Assembly: GCA_018398585.1 (NCBI GenBank)
Contig: JAGTTD010000010.1
Coordinates: 23,321,739 to 23,385,738, forward strand
Source of the DNA: Simmondsia chinensis
Lineage: Eukaryota > Streptophyta > Magnoliopsida > Caryophyllales > Simmondsiaceae
Length of the DNA: 64,000 nt
Reading direction: 5' to 3'
Below the pieces are notes generated by a model. The model was given only the letters and a program-made list of their open reading frames with translations. It had not been told where the DNA came from and made no database searches. Positions 55,804 to 64,000 of the stretch are shown here, piece by piece (position 1 is the first letter of the stretch; every line of letters begins with the position of its first letter). The position numbers and the translations under genes were made by a program.

Positions 55804-58581
55804 ATGGCTGATATCAGCTCTTTTCAATCAGATTTGAGTGAGATTTTTGAGAAATTAAGGTAAGAATGGAGACAGTAAAGTGAGGAAATTCGGCAGAAAA
55901 AGCAAGAATATGAGCTGAAGAGGAAACAGGAATGGAAAGAAAAGATGCAGCAATGTATGATTTAGCATTGTTTAGCTTATCCAAACATCAATATTGATAG
56001 TGCTGATGTTCTTGATGCAAATGAGTTTCCGGAGCTATTGGATAGCATTAGACAACGGAAGTTCAGTGTTGAGAGGAAAGAGAGAGTGGAATCTATTGCC
56101 GCTGGAGATAAACTAGTGTCCGATAATGCCGAAATTGATGAACATGAGCTAGAAGAACCTGAGTAAGAACAAGATGATCCTTATGAAGACTCTTTGCTAG
56201 AGTTAGAGTATCTTGATGATGTTAAGGCACAGCATAACAGGCATCCGGAATGGGAATACAATTTTCACGTCATGGGAATGATAAAGAATGCAAAGAGTAA
56301 ATCAAAGAGAAGCCAACTCAATGACGCATTGAACGATTTTAGGGAAGCAAAGAGGATTACAAAGAAGAAGTTGAAGCGTGAGGTGGTGTTTCAGTCTACG
56401 AGGATTGATGATCAACAAGAACCAACTCAAGATGCTGCTCTTACTGATGTTTATGCTGGTATACCAGGTTCAGATATGTATGTTGGTATACATGGATTGG
56501 TTGCAGCAGAAATTTTGGTTCCAACTGAAAAACTAGATGCCACTGCCGAGACATCACTGAAAACATCTCCAAACCTGTTAAGTATTATTCCATGGCAAGC
56601 TTATATGCAGAACCGCAACACTTTCATTGCTGAGCAATGTTATTTTGTTAGGAATTCAATTTTTGCTGCAGTGCCATCAAATACAGAGTAGGGTGTGCCT
56701 CACTTCACTTTTGGGCATGCTCCAGTGTTAATTCGGGATCGGAACAACATCATCTGGGATGCTTTGCAAGGCCTCTTATGTTGGGTGAAAGATTACAAAT
56801 GTATAGAGGCTGTAATGCACTGTTGGCGTGCCGATCGGCAAGTTCGGGATGATTTATTCCTTTATGTGAGTGGAGTTGTGACTTATCCAAGTGCAAGTTC
56901 TTATGATAAGTTGCCTCCTGATCTAGGAGAAGATTTTCAAGACTATATGAAGTTGAGAGGAGTCAAATTTTTGCTGAAAAGAAGCACTCAAGCTGCAAGA
57001 GTGCGTTTCAAGGTTCACAACAAACAAAGCTTGATTCCTATGCAAGCAATTGAGTTGTTGGATGTGTATAAATTCTATAATATGCTGAAAGAGAATGCTG
57101 TGCAGCCCAAAATCAGCACAACTGGTGCACGAAGCCAAGTAAGGATAGAGGTTATAACATTTGACAATTGGGATCAACTGTAATTGATTGGTGCTAATAT
57201 GGTGCAGATCCTGAACATGTTTCGGGTGATTTTTTATGATTGTTTTGAGTGGAAAAATCATTAGCACAAGCTTCAATATTTCCTTAATATTGGGATGGAA
57301 AGGATCAATGTAAGTTTGAGGAGAACTTCAGCTAAAATTACAGTTAAAATCAGCAAGGAAACTCTAGACAGAACAACTATGTGTTTGAAGAAGTTTTCAG
57401 CTATTCAAGAGCTTGGTTGGTGTCTCCACTTGTTATATCTATTACTTATGCTTGTGTTGGTTTATAATAAAGCAAAGCTTGGTCATTTGAGGCAAGATTG
57501 GGGGTTTGTTAAGCGTTGGGAACCAAGAAATCTGGTGTTCAGATCACAAAGGGTGAGCTGCAGCACTGGAAGTGTCGTTTGGAATGTTTTGCGTGTTCAA
57601 GTTATGGCATTGTGCATTTGGCATTTAGTAATGGTTTATGAACTCCTAATTTGTGTGTTCGATGCAAGAGTTTGGGAAGAAGTGGCTGAAAATTTCAGAT
57701 CCTACAAGCTTTCAATCATGGTTCAAGCCATTGAAGCACACGCTGTTAACAATGCTTTAAATTCTGAAAGAGCTCCAATTCTCCCATTGATAGCTATAAA
57801 TGAGAAGCTCTATGGGAATGTGATTGGTGCTATCATGATTTTGGGAAGGTGTAATAACTTGTTCACATCAATGAGCCTCCATTTGAACAAGAAACGAGCT
57901 GAAATCTATCAATATGATTTGCATCAGGTTAGTATTGCTGAATTACTGGATTCTGTAGAAAATTATGTGCAATTGAGAAGCAATCAAGAATTGGCTGAGT
58001 TTGGTCTGAGATCGTATTGTAAATGGATGTTTAAGCAATACAAATTTTGAATAAAATCCAAGATGAAAGAGTTGCAGCTGCATTCATATTGGATTTCAAT
58101 GTGTTTTGTTTCCATAATCAAGAAATTGGGCTATTGGAGCTGCAATGGGAAAGGTTTACAAGCAGAAATTGATGCTTGGTTCTCTTGGTTTGAGTGTGGA
58201 AGGCCTCCCGAGAAGTTAAAGGACTTCATATGCATTCTTGTGGGTTTAATGACATTCAAACTCTGTTATGCATCATTTTACTACCAGACTGACAGGATTG
58301 TTGCTGCATTTCGTGATTCTCAACAGCAAGATAGAAGTTTGGGTGGTGTTAACTGCTTCACGAGGGGTGGTGATGTTTGGTTTGATCGTAGCAGACCTCC
58401 TGAAGAGTGTTATGCATTCAAACTCAAGTATTGTATCAAGACAAAAAGCCATCCTCATGTACCTACTACATTTCAGAGTCACTTCATCAGTTGGTTCGTT
58501 TCAGTTGCAACACATTTCAGTAAATTCCAGCGCAGTATAACTCAGTCTCATATTTGCATTGAGTGTGTTCATAGATGCTGA
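55804..58581 (+). pseudogene. Unknown ~925-codon reading frame of element G
   Basis: One frame from ATG (MADISSFQSDLSEI) with in-frame stops only at 55861, 55876, 55963, 56164, 56689, 57181, 57262 and 58048, then 58579. No frameshift is needed, whereas random sequence would give about one stop per 20 codons. Each TAA or TAG could come from CAA or CAG by C-to-T change. Visible parts: a Lys/Glu/Gln-rich, probably coiled-coil stretch (codons 26-53); acidic EIDEHELEEPE and EDSLLELEYLDD (about 110-139); a basic KSKSKRSQ...KKKLKRE region (about 163-193); a hydrophobic LHLLYLLLMLVLVY segment (about 541-554); Cys/Trp-rich C-terminal third. I do not recognise the family. No retroviral motif is present. 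It could be a captured, intron-free host transcript or an element-specific protein. Confidence 0.75.
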
Positions 58582-58776
58582 ATTCGTCGCTGCATTGAGT
58601 GGTTCCTGATCTGCATTGAATGAAATAATTTCAACATCCAGTGGTTCTTAACTGCAGTTTTCAGGATGAGTTCTTCAATTCAGGATGAGTTCTTCAATTT
58701 CAGCTCTCCTTTCCTCAATAATAAATATTCTAGAAGGTCTCAACTCTCTTCCATTCTTGAGGACAAGAATGTTTTC

Positions 58777-58789
58777 AAGGGGAAGGGAA
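58777..58789 (+). other. Polypurine tract of element G
   Basis: AAGGGGAAGGGAA directly before the 3' LTR start TGTTATGATCC. It would prime plus-strand DNA synthesis. Confidence 0.8.
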
Positions 58790-59271
58790 TGTTATGATCC
58801 GAGCTCAATGAGGCCTTGGGGGGGCCTGCCGTAGTCGCTGCTAGTATCCTGCTGCTGTTAGTTGCTGCTGCTGGGGGCTGCTAATTGTTTGAGTTATAAT
58901 AGTTAGTTGTTATTGTGAGTAGTAGTATAGCTTGGAGTGACTCATGAAATAAGTGAAGACTTGAGTTGTTAGATTGTGGTGGTCAAGGTCGTTAGTTAGT
59001 TAGTCAAAGGTGGCGGCTGACTTATGAGTTGGTTAGTCCTTGTGGCCAGTTTCAATGTAATAGCTCATATCAGGTAAGTAGTATAAATAGGAGGTTCTAG
59101 CTTGTAATCTCATAACTTTTGATGAATGAATTGATATCTTTTGATATTTCTCTCTTCTTCTCATCTACTTTCCCTTCTTATCTCATCTAAACTCTATATT
59201 CTCTTCTCATCTCATACTCTGACTATCCCAACGAAGGTTGAGGTTCAAGAGGCATCTTTGAAACCATAACA
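58790..59271 (+). repeat. 3' LTR of element G
   Basis: TGTTATGATCCGAGCTC to GAAACCATAACA, 482 bp. Differs from the 5' LTR at a small number of positions, so G is younger than C and the 7.8-kb element. Confidence 0.92.
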
Positions 59272-59511
59272 TCAACAAGCATCGTGGAGCGAGACGTGTA
59301 TGTGGTGCACTATGGTGCATAGAGCTAGCAGGTTGCTTTTTGGGCACACAGCTTATCGTCGGTTGAGTGTCAATGGCATGTCAGAGGTGTCATGCTGGAG
59401 GGGAAGACGATGTGGTCGTCCCGTGACCAATCAAGCCTGCTAGAGATGCAGGGATGCGACGATGGGCAGGCACCCGCAACGAGGACGTTTGCGGAATTAG
59501 GTGGGGGAGAA

Positions 59512-59758
59512 TGTCACGGGCCGCCTTTGGCTGACACTGTCCCTGGTGCTCAATAAGTAGACATATGCCACATGGGGTCTCCTTAGCCTGTCCGATACTA
59601 ATGCACATTGATTGTGTTCAGGTATGTCCATGGTAAGCCGTGTATTTCGTCTCTTGAAGATGCATATTGCTGCTTGTTAACCATAGGGTGTAGGCTGGCC
59701 CGGCCATAACCTTAGGGGCTTGGGGGCCGCACGGGTGATCTGCACTCATCCCGTGACA
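59512..59758 (+). repeat. 3' LTR of element H
   Basis: 247 bp, TGTCACGGGCCGCCTTTGG to ATCCCGTGACA. Aligns with 53694-53930. Confidence 0.85.
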
Positions 59759-59820
59759 TCCAGCCCCTGCCAATACTAGATTGTGCTTGGCAACACATAC
59801 GAATGGATTTTATTGAAGGG
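59759..59820 (+). pseudogene. Integrase segment of element E between H and I
   Basis: QPLPILDCAWQHIRMDFIEG: continues the integrase interrupted at 53693 and keeps the first catalytic Asp (MDFIEG). It ends at the duplicated AAGGG where element I begins. Confidence 0.85.
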
Positions 59821-59998
59821 TGTCATGATTCAAGATCAAGTTGGATCATGAACTAAGGCTAAAAATGTATGATGTGAGAAGCGAAGTGAAATAAAGATAA
59901 GAAGTAAAAGAATATAGAGATTAAGATGAGAATTAGGGAGAATTAGATGAGATTAAGAGAGAATTAAGGTTTGAAGAGGCAAAAGAAGTCAATTATCA
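59821..59998 (-). repeat. 3' LTR of element I, truncated
   Basis: TGTCATGATTCAAGATCAAG onward matches the start of 61372-61905 until TCAATTATCA, then the sequences part. Confidence 0.85.
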
Positions 59999-59999
59999 A

Positions 60000-60552
60000 T
60001 CATGAAGTCTCACTTGTGGATGCACCATTGGAGTATGTCCTTTACTGTTCGCTCGATTAACACAATTCCCTAGCTCAATGTCCTGCTGCATTTTATGCCT
60101 ACTTTTCCAAATGACAAGAAGTTCCTCATTATGTTGTATTGGAGCTTCACATAACCGAACCTTTGATTCCATTCCCAAGATTGTTGGTATGTCTTCATTC
60201 TTAGTCCTTTCATCTTGATATTGCATTACCATCCTTACAACGATTGAAAAATTGAATATCAAACACACAATAATTGTCACAGATGTTTCTTCCATGTAGC
60301 TGAATAAATGCTGATTCAGATTGTTTTCTGGAAGAAAAGGTCACATGTGCTTCAACCTCTAGGGTTGATATTAAATTGACTTCAATTCTTTCAATATGAC
60401 CATAGGGATAAAAAAACTTTGTAAAAGATATCTTCGATGGGAGTATTAAGGACATTCAAAATTTTTACCGAGAGTTTAGTATCGTAGAAGACTTTTCTTT
60501 GTAACGCAGCCTTCTGTTTTAAGGTTGTATCGGTGGATATAACTCTCTCCAT
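60000..60552 (-). pseudogene. RRM-like coding segment of element I (PTB-related?)
   Basis: From an ATG at 60552 (MERVISTDTTLKQKAALQRK) the minus strand reads VKILNVLN (RNP2-like), then after one frame change FTKFFYPYGHIERIEVNLIS, VEAHVTFSS (RNP1-like) and FIQLHGRNICDNYCVFDIQF. This is the beta-alpha-beta-beta-alpha-beta order of an RNA-recognition motif. The closing LHGRNI...CVFDIQF resembles the end of an RRM in plant polypyrimidine-tract-binding proteins (LQGRNIYDGCCQLDIQF form). A second frame change near 60250 leads into VMQYQDERTKNEDIPT. The PTB link is from memory of the family and needs a search. Confidence 0.6.
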
Positions 60553-61371
60553 ATCAACCTTAAGCGAAGCAGAACCAAATCAATTAAGTTCAGTTCTAAG
60601 ATTCTAAGTGTAACATCTTCCTTGATCACAAATTCAACAGCTAAGATACAAATTCCAGTGAACTATTCACCATAACAGTAAGCCTTGAACTTGAATGCGC
60701 AGCACTGAACTTGAATAAGTGTAACCTGAACAGCTTAACCACGACTTTGAGCTAATTAAGCAGAACTAAGGCCTAATGTAACACGGTCTGAACAAGCAGA
60801 GCAGCAAATTTCAGTTAACAAAATCTTCCAAAATGCAGCTCGAATTAAGGATAATTCAACAAATGCAATCTAAAAGCTGCTGTATAGATTGAATTTCTAG
60901 CTTGATTGATGATTTAATGCCAATAGATCACACGAATTAGTTGCAATGTTGCACTAACAGCAAGCTTTTGAGCTGAGGCCAGTGACTGAACACAAGAACA
61001 ACAAGCTTCTCAACCAAGAATTGTTGCACTGGACTCCGATGTTGCAATTTAATCAACAACTTGAATCAATTCAGGCTCGATCCAGTGCTTCTGCAATCTT
61101 GTTGTAACACTGATTAAATCCACTACTACGGCTATTAAATTTCACAATGTTGCTCAATCTAATGCGATATTCTAAGTTCAAGCCTTGTTTTCAGCTAGAT
61201 TGCCGCAAGCAGCAACTCTAACTAAGCTCAACCTGATCAATAGTCTTATTCATTTAAACAAGAATCTGGTCAGCTGAATAAGATTTCAATTAACTTGATC
61301 AAGTGCTAGGACAACCAAATTGAACACAATTCAATCCAATCGTAAGCAAAATCACAAGTTGTGACACCGAT
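60553..61371 (-). other. Leader of element I
   Basis: No coding domain. Minus strand after the LTR begins ATCGGTGTCACAAC, at best a strongly decayed primer site. A long leader before the first coding region parallels element G. Confidence 0.5.
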
Positions 61372-61905
61372 TGTCATGATTCAAGATCAACTTGGATCAT
61401 GAACTACGGATAAAAGATTATGAGGTGAGAAGACAAGTGAAATCAAGATAAGAAGTTAGAGAATATAGGGATTATGATGAGAATTAGGGAGAATTTGATG
61501 AGACTACGACAGAATTAGGGTTTGAAGAGGGAAAAGAAGTCAATTATCATTCAACATTGCATCATTTACAGGATTAGCTCTTACTTATACTAAGGACTAG
61601 ATCAAATACATTGAACTTGGACACAATTCACCAACCAACTTACCTAAGCACTAACCTACTCTTCTCTTCTTAGCCGCCAACCTTGACCTTATTTAACCGA
61701 CAATTGACTTCGCCCTTGACTTATTTCCCATACGAGCTATTAGTATGAATATGAATTATTTTGAGCTATTAGTATTTATCCCATATCCTAGAATCATGAC
61801 AATACTCTCCACTTTGGAGATTCTTGCCTTTAAGATTCCAATTGAGTAGAGCCATTATTGTTGCTAAAATTTTGCAGCCGGTGAACACTTGCTGAAGTCA
61901 TGACA
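61372..61905 (-). repeat. 5' LTR of element I
   Basis: TGTCATGATTCAAGATCAAC to AAGTCATGACA, so on the minus strand it starts TGTCATGACTT and ends CATGACA with a clear terminal inverted repeat (TGTCATGA). 534 bp. Confidence 0.85.
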
Positions 61906-62400
61906 AAGGGTTGCCTAAGTCAAAAGGAAAGGAAATTATTTGGGTGGTTGTGGATCGATTCACTATGTTTGGTCACTTTGTTACCCTGAATCATCCAATT
62001 TCAACTAAGGAACTTGCGAAGGCCTTCTTAGATAACATTTACAAGCTTCATAGCTTGCCTCACTCCATCAATTCACGTCAGGATAGGCTGTTCACTTGTC
62101 AGTTTTGGCGTGAATTGTTCTTGTTTTTGGGGTGCTCTCTTGCCTTAAGTTCATCTTATCATCCAAAGAAATATGGACAAAAAAAGGGGGTGAATCTATG
62201 CATTGATCAATACCTGAGGAGCATGAAATTTAGTCATCCCAAAAAGTGGTATAGGTGGTTATCCCTTGCTAAGTTTTGGTACGACACACATGGTCATTCA
62301 GCCTGGGAACCACTCCTTTCAAAGCACTCTATAGATATGATCCTCCTTCCCCTATGGTGCTGCAAGGGGCAACAGCTTCTGTGACAGAAGTTAATGAATT
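61906..62400 (+). pseudogene. Integrase core of element E, after I
   Basis: [20 protein letters not shown] resumes the integrase frame. The second catalytic position is lost (SINSRQDRLFT for the usual IVSDRDKIFT, 62067), and the Glu motif reads KKYGQKKGVNLC, so Glu is replaced. WYRWLSLAKFWYDTHGHSAW follows. Long open stretch but catalytically dead. Confidence 0.87.
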
Positions 62401-62940
62401 ACTACATCAAAGGAGATAGTCGGTGTAGTTTCTCAAGGACAATTTGCAATTGACTCAACCAAGAATGAAGTTTTTTTACTAATAGGAAGCATTTTGATAA
62501 ATCTTTTGAAGTGGGAGATTTGGTTTATTTGAAGCTACAGCCTTATAAGTAATCCACAGTTGCAATGCGCAATAATGTTAAGCTTAGTGCACATTATTTT
62601 GGACCTTACAATGTGCTTGAGAAACTGGGAAAGGTTGCTTACAAGCTGGAGGTGCCTTCTATTTCATATATTCATCCTATATTTCACTTGTCACTTCTGA
62701 AGAAGCATGTGGCAGAGGGCAAATCCTGTTTGTACTCCTCTATAAGCAAGCGCTAGTGGAGATATTTCGCAAGCTCCAAATGCAATATTGGATTCTAGGT
62801 TAGTTTAGCAGCAGGGAAGAAAGATTGAGGAAGTGTTGGTGAAATGGGTTAATTTGGCCAAAGAAAACTCCACTTGGGAGGAATTAAAGTTCATTCAAAG
62901 TCAATTTCCTTCCGTTCATTCTGGAGGCAAGAATGCTTTC
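62401..62940 (+). pseudogene. Integrase C-terminal region and chromodomain-like end of element E
   Basis: FEVGDLVYLKLQPYK (about 62508), LSAHYFGPYNVLEKLGKVAY (62583), SYIHPIFHLSLLKKHV (about 62666), then IEEVLVKWVNLAKENSTWEE (62825-62884) and SQFPSVHSGG. The VLVKWVNL...STWEEL pattern is a chromodomain-like tail as in chromoviruses. Frame breaks near 62760. Confidence 0.82.
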
Positions 62941-62953
62941 AAGAGGGAAACAC

Positions 62954-63303
62954 TGTTTTGATCGAGCTGCATTTTAGGTTAGCGGTTAGGAACTGCAATT
63001 AGTAGCGGTTAGGAGTTCAAATATTTCACTTGGCGCGTGTTTCATCTATTACACAAATAAGTCGGTGTTAGCTTGAGTCTAGATGCAATGTATTGCTAGA
63101 TTTTATTTTCTTTCACTGACTTAGCTTGTCTAGTATAAGAATTGAGCTCTCATTGTAATTAGACTCATTAAATGATAATTTCTCCAATTCTCTTCTTTCT
63201 CAACCCTAATTACCTCATATTCTCATCTCTTCTCTTCTTATTCTCATCTCAATTCGCTCCCTCACCTAAGTTATGATTCAAGATTGATCTTTGAATCATA
63301 ACA
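62954..63303 (+). repeat. 3' LTR of element E
   Basis: TGTTTTGATCGAGC to TTGAATCATAACA, 350 bp, after AAGAGGGAAACAC. Aligns with 49839-50210. The 5' copy has some extra sequence near its start. Confidence 0.88.
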
Positions 63304-64000
63304 ATTTGATTATCTCACAATCAATAATTTGAATCATATTATAAATTTTATTTAACAACTAAACAAAACCCGAATCCAATTAGATTCCTTTAGTTATCCA
63401 ACCTCTGTCATCGTGTCTCATTAGATACAATATGAGAACTTTCCTTTCAAATAATTCAACCATTGAATTATCTAATCATATTAGATCTATCTTGAAAAAA
63501 AACAATTCTTCCACCCGATGAAGTCAAATATTTCACCAAGTTATGTGGCCTTATAATTTTATTCACATTGCACATAATTTTTTAAAACACTTAAATAATA
63601 TTGAACATGTGAACTAAAACTTAACAAATGTCATGATATCAAACAATTTGACTAACAACACTTAAGGCCTAAAGGTTGAATTAATTAAAGAATTTTCAAA
63701 AACACCTATAGAAAATATTATTGTATAATCTTGAATATTTATTTATTATTTAAACAAGAAAAATATTATAATTAAATTGGGAGCTAGGCACTTTGCCCTC
63801 CTTTCTTTATTATTAAATAAATAAATAAATATTTTTATATCATAATCTCATTCAATCACAAAACCGAACATCTAATCGTAGCAGATATTCTTTGTTTTGG
63901 AATATCATGAAATATTCAGCAACTAAATATTTCACACCTTAATTCAAAATCTAATCTCTTTAGATTTAATAATTTAAATCATTAAACTCTTTGAATATCT
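63304..64000. other. Host sequence of element E insertion, unassigned
   Basis: AT-rich with clusters of AATTCAACCATTGAATTA-type short inverted repeats and AAATAAATAAATA. No coding domain. By position it should continue the minus-strand copia upstream region from 49838. I could not confirm this by similarity to another copy. Confidence 0.4.

Larger units (their letters stand above)
54266..59271 (+). mobile_element. Non-autonomous gypsy-like element G carrying a long unknown reading frame
   Basis: Exact duplication TCAAC (54261-54265 and 59272-59276). LTRs of 481 and 482 bp, a perfect primer site and a polypurine tract, all matching the gypsy family of A-E at the LTR ends. The 4.04-kb interior contains no gag, protease, RT, RNase H or integrase. 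After a ~1.05-kb leader a single frame runs about 925 codons (55804-58581). The last ~60 bp before the 3' LTR (CATTCTTGAGGACAAGAATG, TTTTCAAGGGGAAGGGA) match the 3' end of autonomous relatives, so only the ends were kept. Confidence 0.9.
53694..59758 (+). mobile_element. Short non-autonomous LTR element H (~1.05 kb), split by G
   Basis: LTRs 53694-53930 (TGTCACAGG...CTCCTGACA) and 59512-59758 (TGTCACGGG...CCCGTGACA). The flanking 4-bp TCCA is duplicated (53690-53693 and 59759-59762). Removing H restores the host integrase reading GLLQPLPI. Interior is about 570 bp without coding sequence and ends in a polypurine AGGTGGGGGAGAA. Small size and no genes make it TRIM-like. Its 3' end resembles element J. 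Confidence 0.85.
59821..61905 (-). mobile_element. Non-autonomous LTR element I with RRM-like segment
   Basis: Exact duplication AAGGG (59816-59820 and 61906-61910). The right LTR (61372-61905, 534 bp) is complete. The left one keeps only its first ~178 bp (59821-59998), so the 3' LTR and adjoining sequence are partly deleted. The interior (minus strand) has a ~0.8-kb leader and then a frame resembling an RNA-recognition motif. No gag or pol. Confidence 0.85.
49839..63303 (+). mobile_element. Ty3/gypsy element E with nested elements H, G and I
   Basis: LTRs 49839-50210 and 62954-63303, flanked by GTTTG (49834-49838) and ATTTG (63304-63308), one mismatch. Subtracting H (53694-59758) and I (59821-61905) with their duplications leaves about 5.3 kb, the normal size for this family. 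The integrase frame passes across both insertions when they are removed, which proves the order: E first, H and I later, G last inside H. Confidence 0.9.

Overview
The window looks like repeat-dense intergenic DNA from a flowering plant, most likely a eudicot. Plant-type LTR retrotransposons fill it: Ty3/gypsy chromovirus-like elements using an initiator-Met primer site, a Tat-type gypsy with two RNase H domains, and Ty1/copia. There are also plant RTE and L1 LINEs, a tRNA-derived SINE and a Harbinger-type MITE. I found no ordinary host gene, rRNA, tRNA gene or CRISPR array. Almost every coding region is broken. Species and family assignments are inference because no search could be run.

The layout is a set of nested insertions, many fixed by exact target-site duplications (TSDs).

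1-3595: two decayed gypsy copies, A (+) and B (-).

3596-14163: a degenerate copia (+). It carries a short LINE/SINE tail (3671-3807, 18-bp TSD) and a complete 7.8-kb LTR element with no coding capacity (5701-13479, TSD GTTAC) that contains four kinds of tandem repeat.

14164-22528: tandem LTR-like units. A complete but dead gypsy C sits inside one of them (15121-20676, TSD TTTGG).

22552-29480: a probable RTE LINE split by gypsy D (23482-28409, minus strand, TSD TAATT). D itself contains a 5'-truncated L1.

29490-34270: an L1 LINE interrupted by a MITE (32090-32988), which holds a SINE.

34272-38477: a copia-type LTR remnant, then a Tat-type pol interrupted by an RTE LINE tail.

39136-46222: a non-coding LTR element arranged as LTR-internal-LTR-internal-LTR, with a solo LTR inside (TSD TAGTG).

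46223-49838: an inverted second copy of the copia.

49839-63303: gypsy E. It contains the short LTR element H, which contains element G. E also contains element I.

The most unusual item is element G (54266-59271, TSD TCAAC). It has gypsy-like LTRs, primer site and polypurine tract but no recognisable gag or pol. Instead, one uninterrupted reading frame of about 925 codons runs from 55804 to 58581, broken only by in-frame stops and without frameshifts. I do not recognise the protein. Element I (59821-61905, TSD AAGGG) is a second non-autonomous element with foreign-looking coding sequence: an RRM-like segment resembling polypyrimidine-tract-binding proteins.
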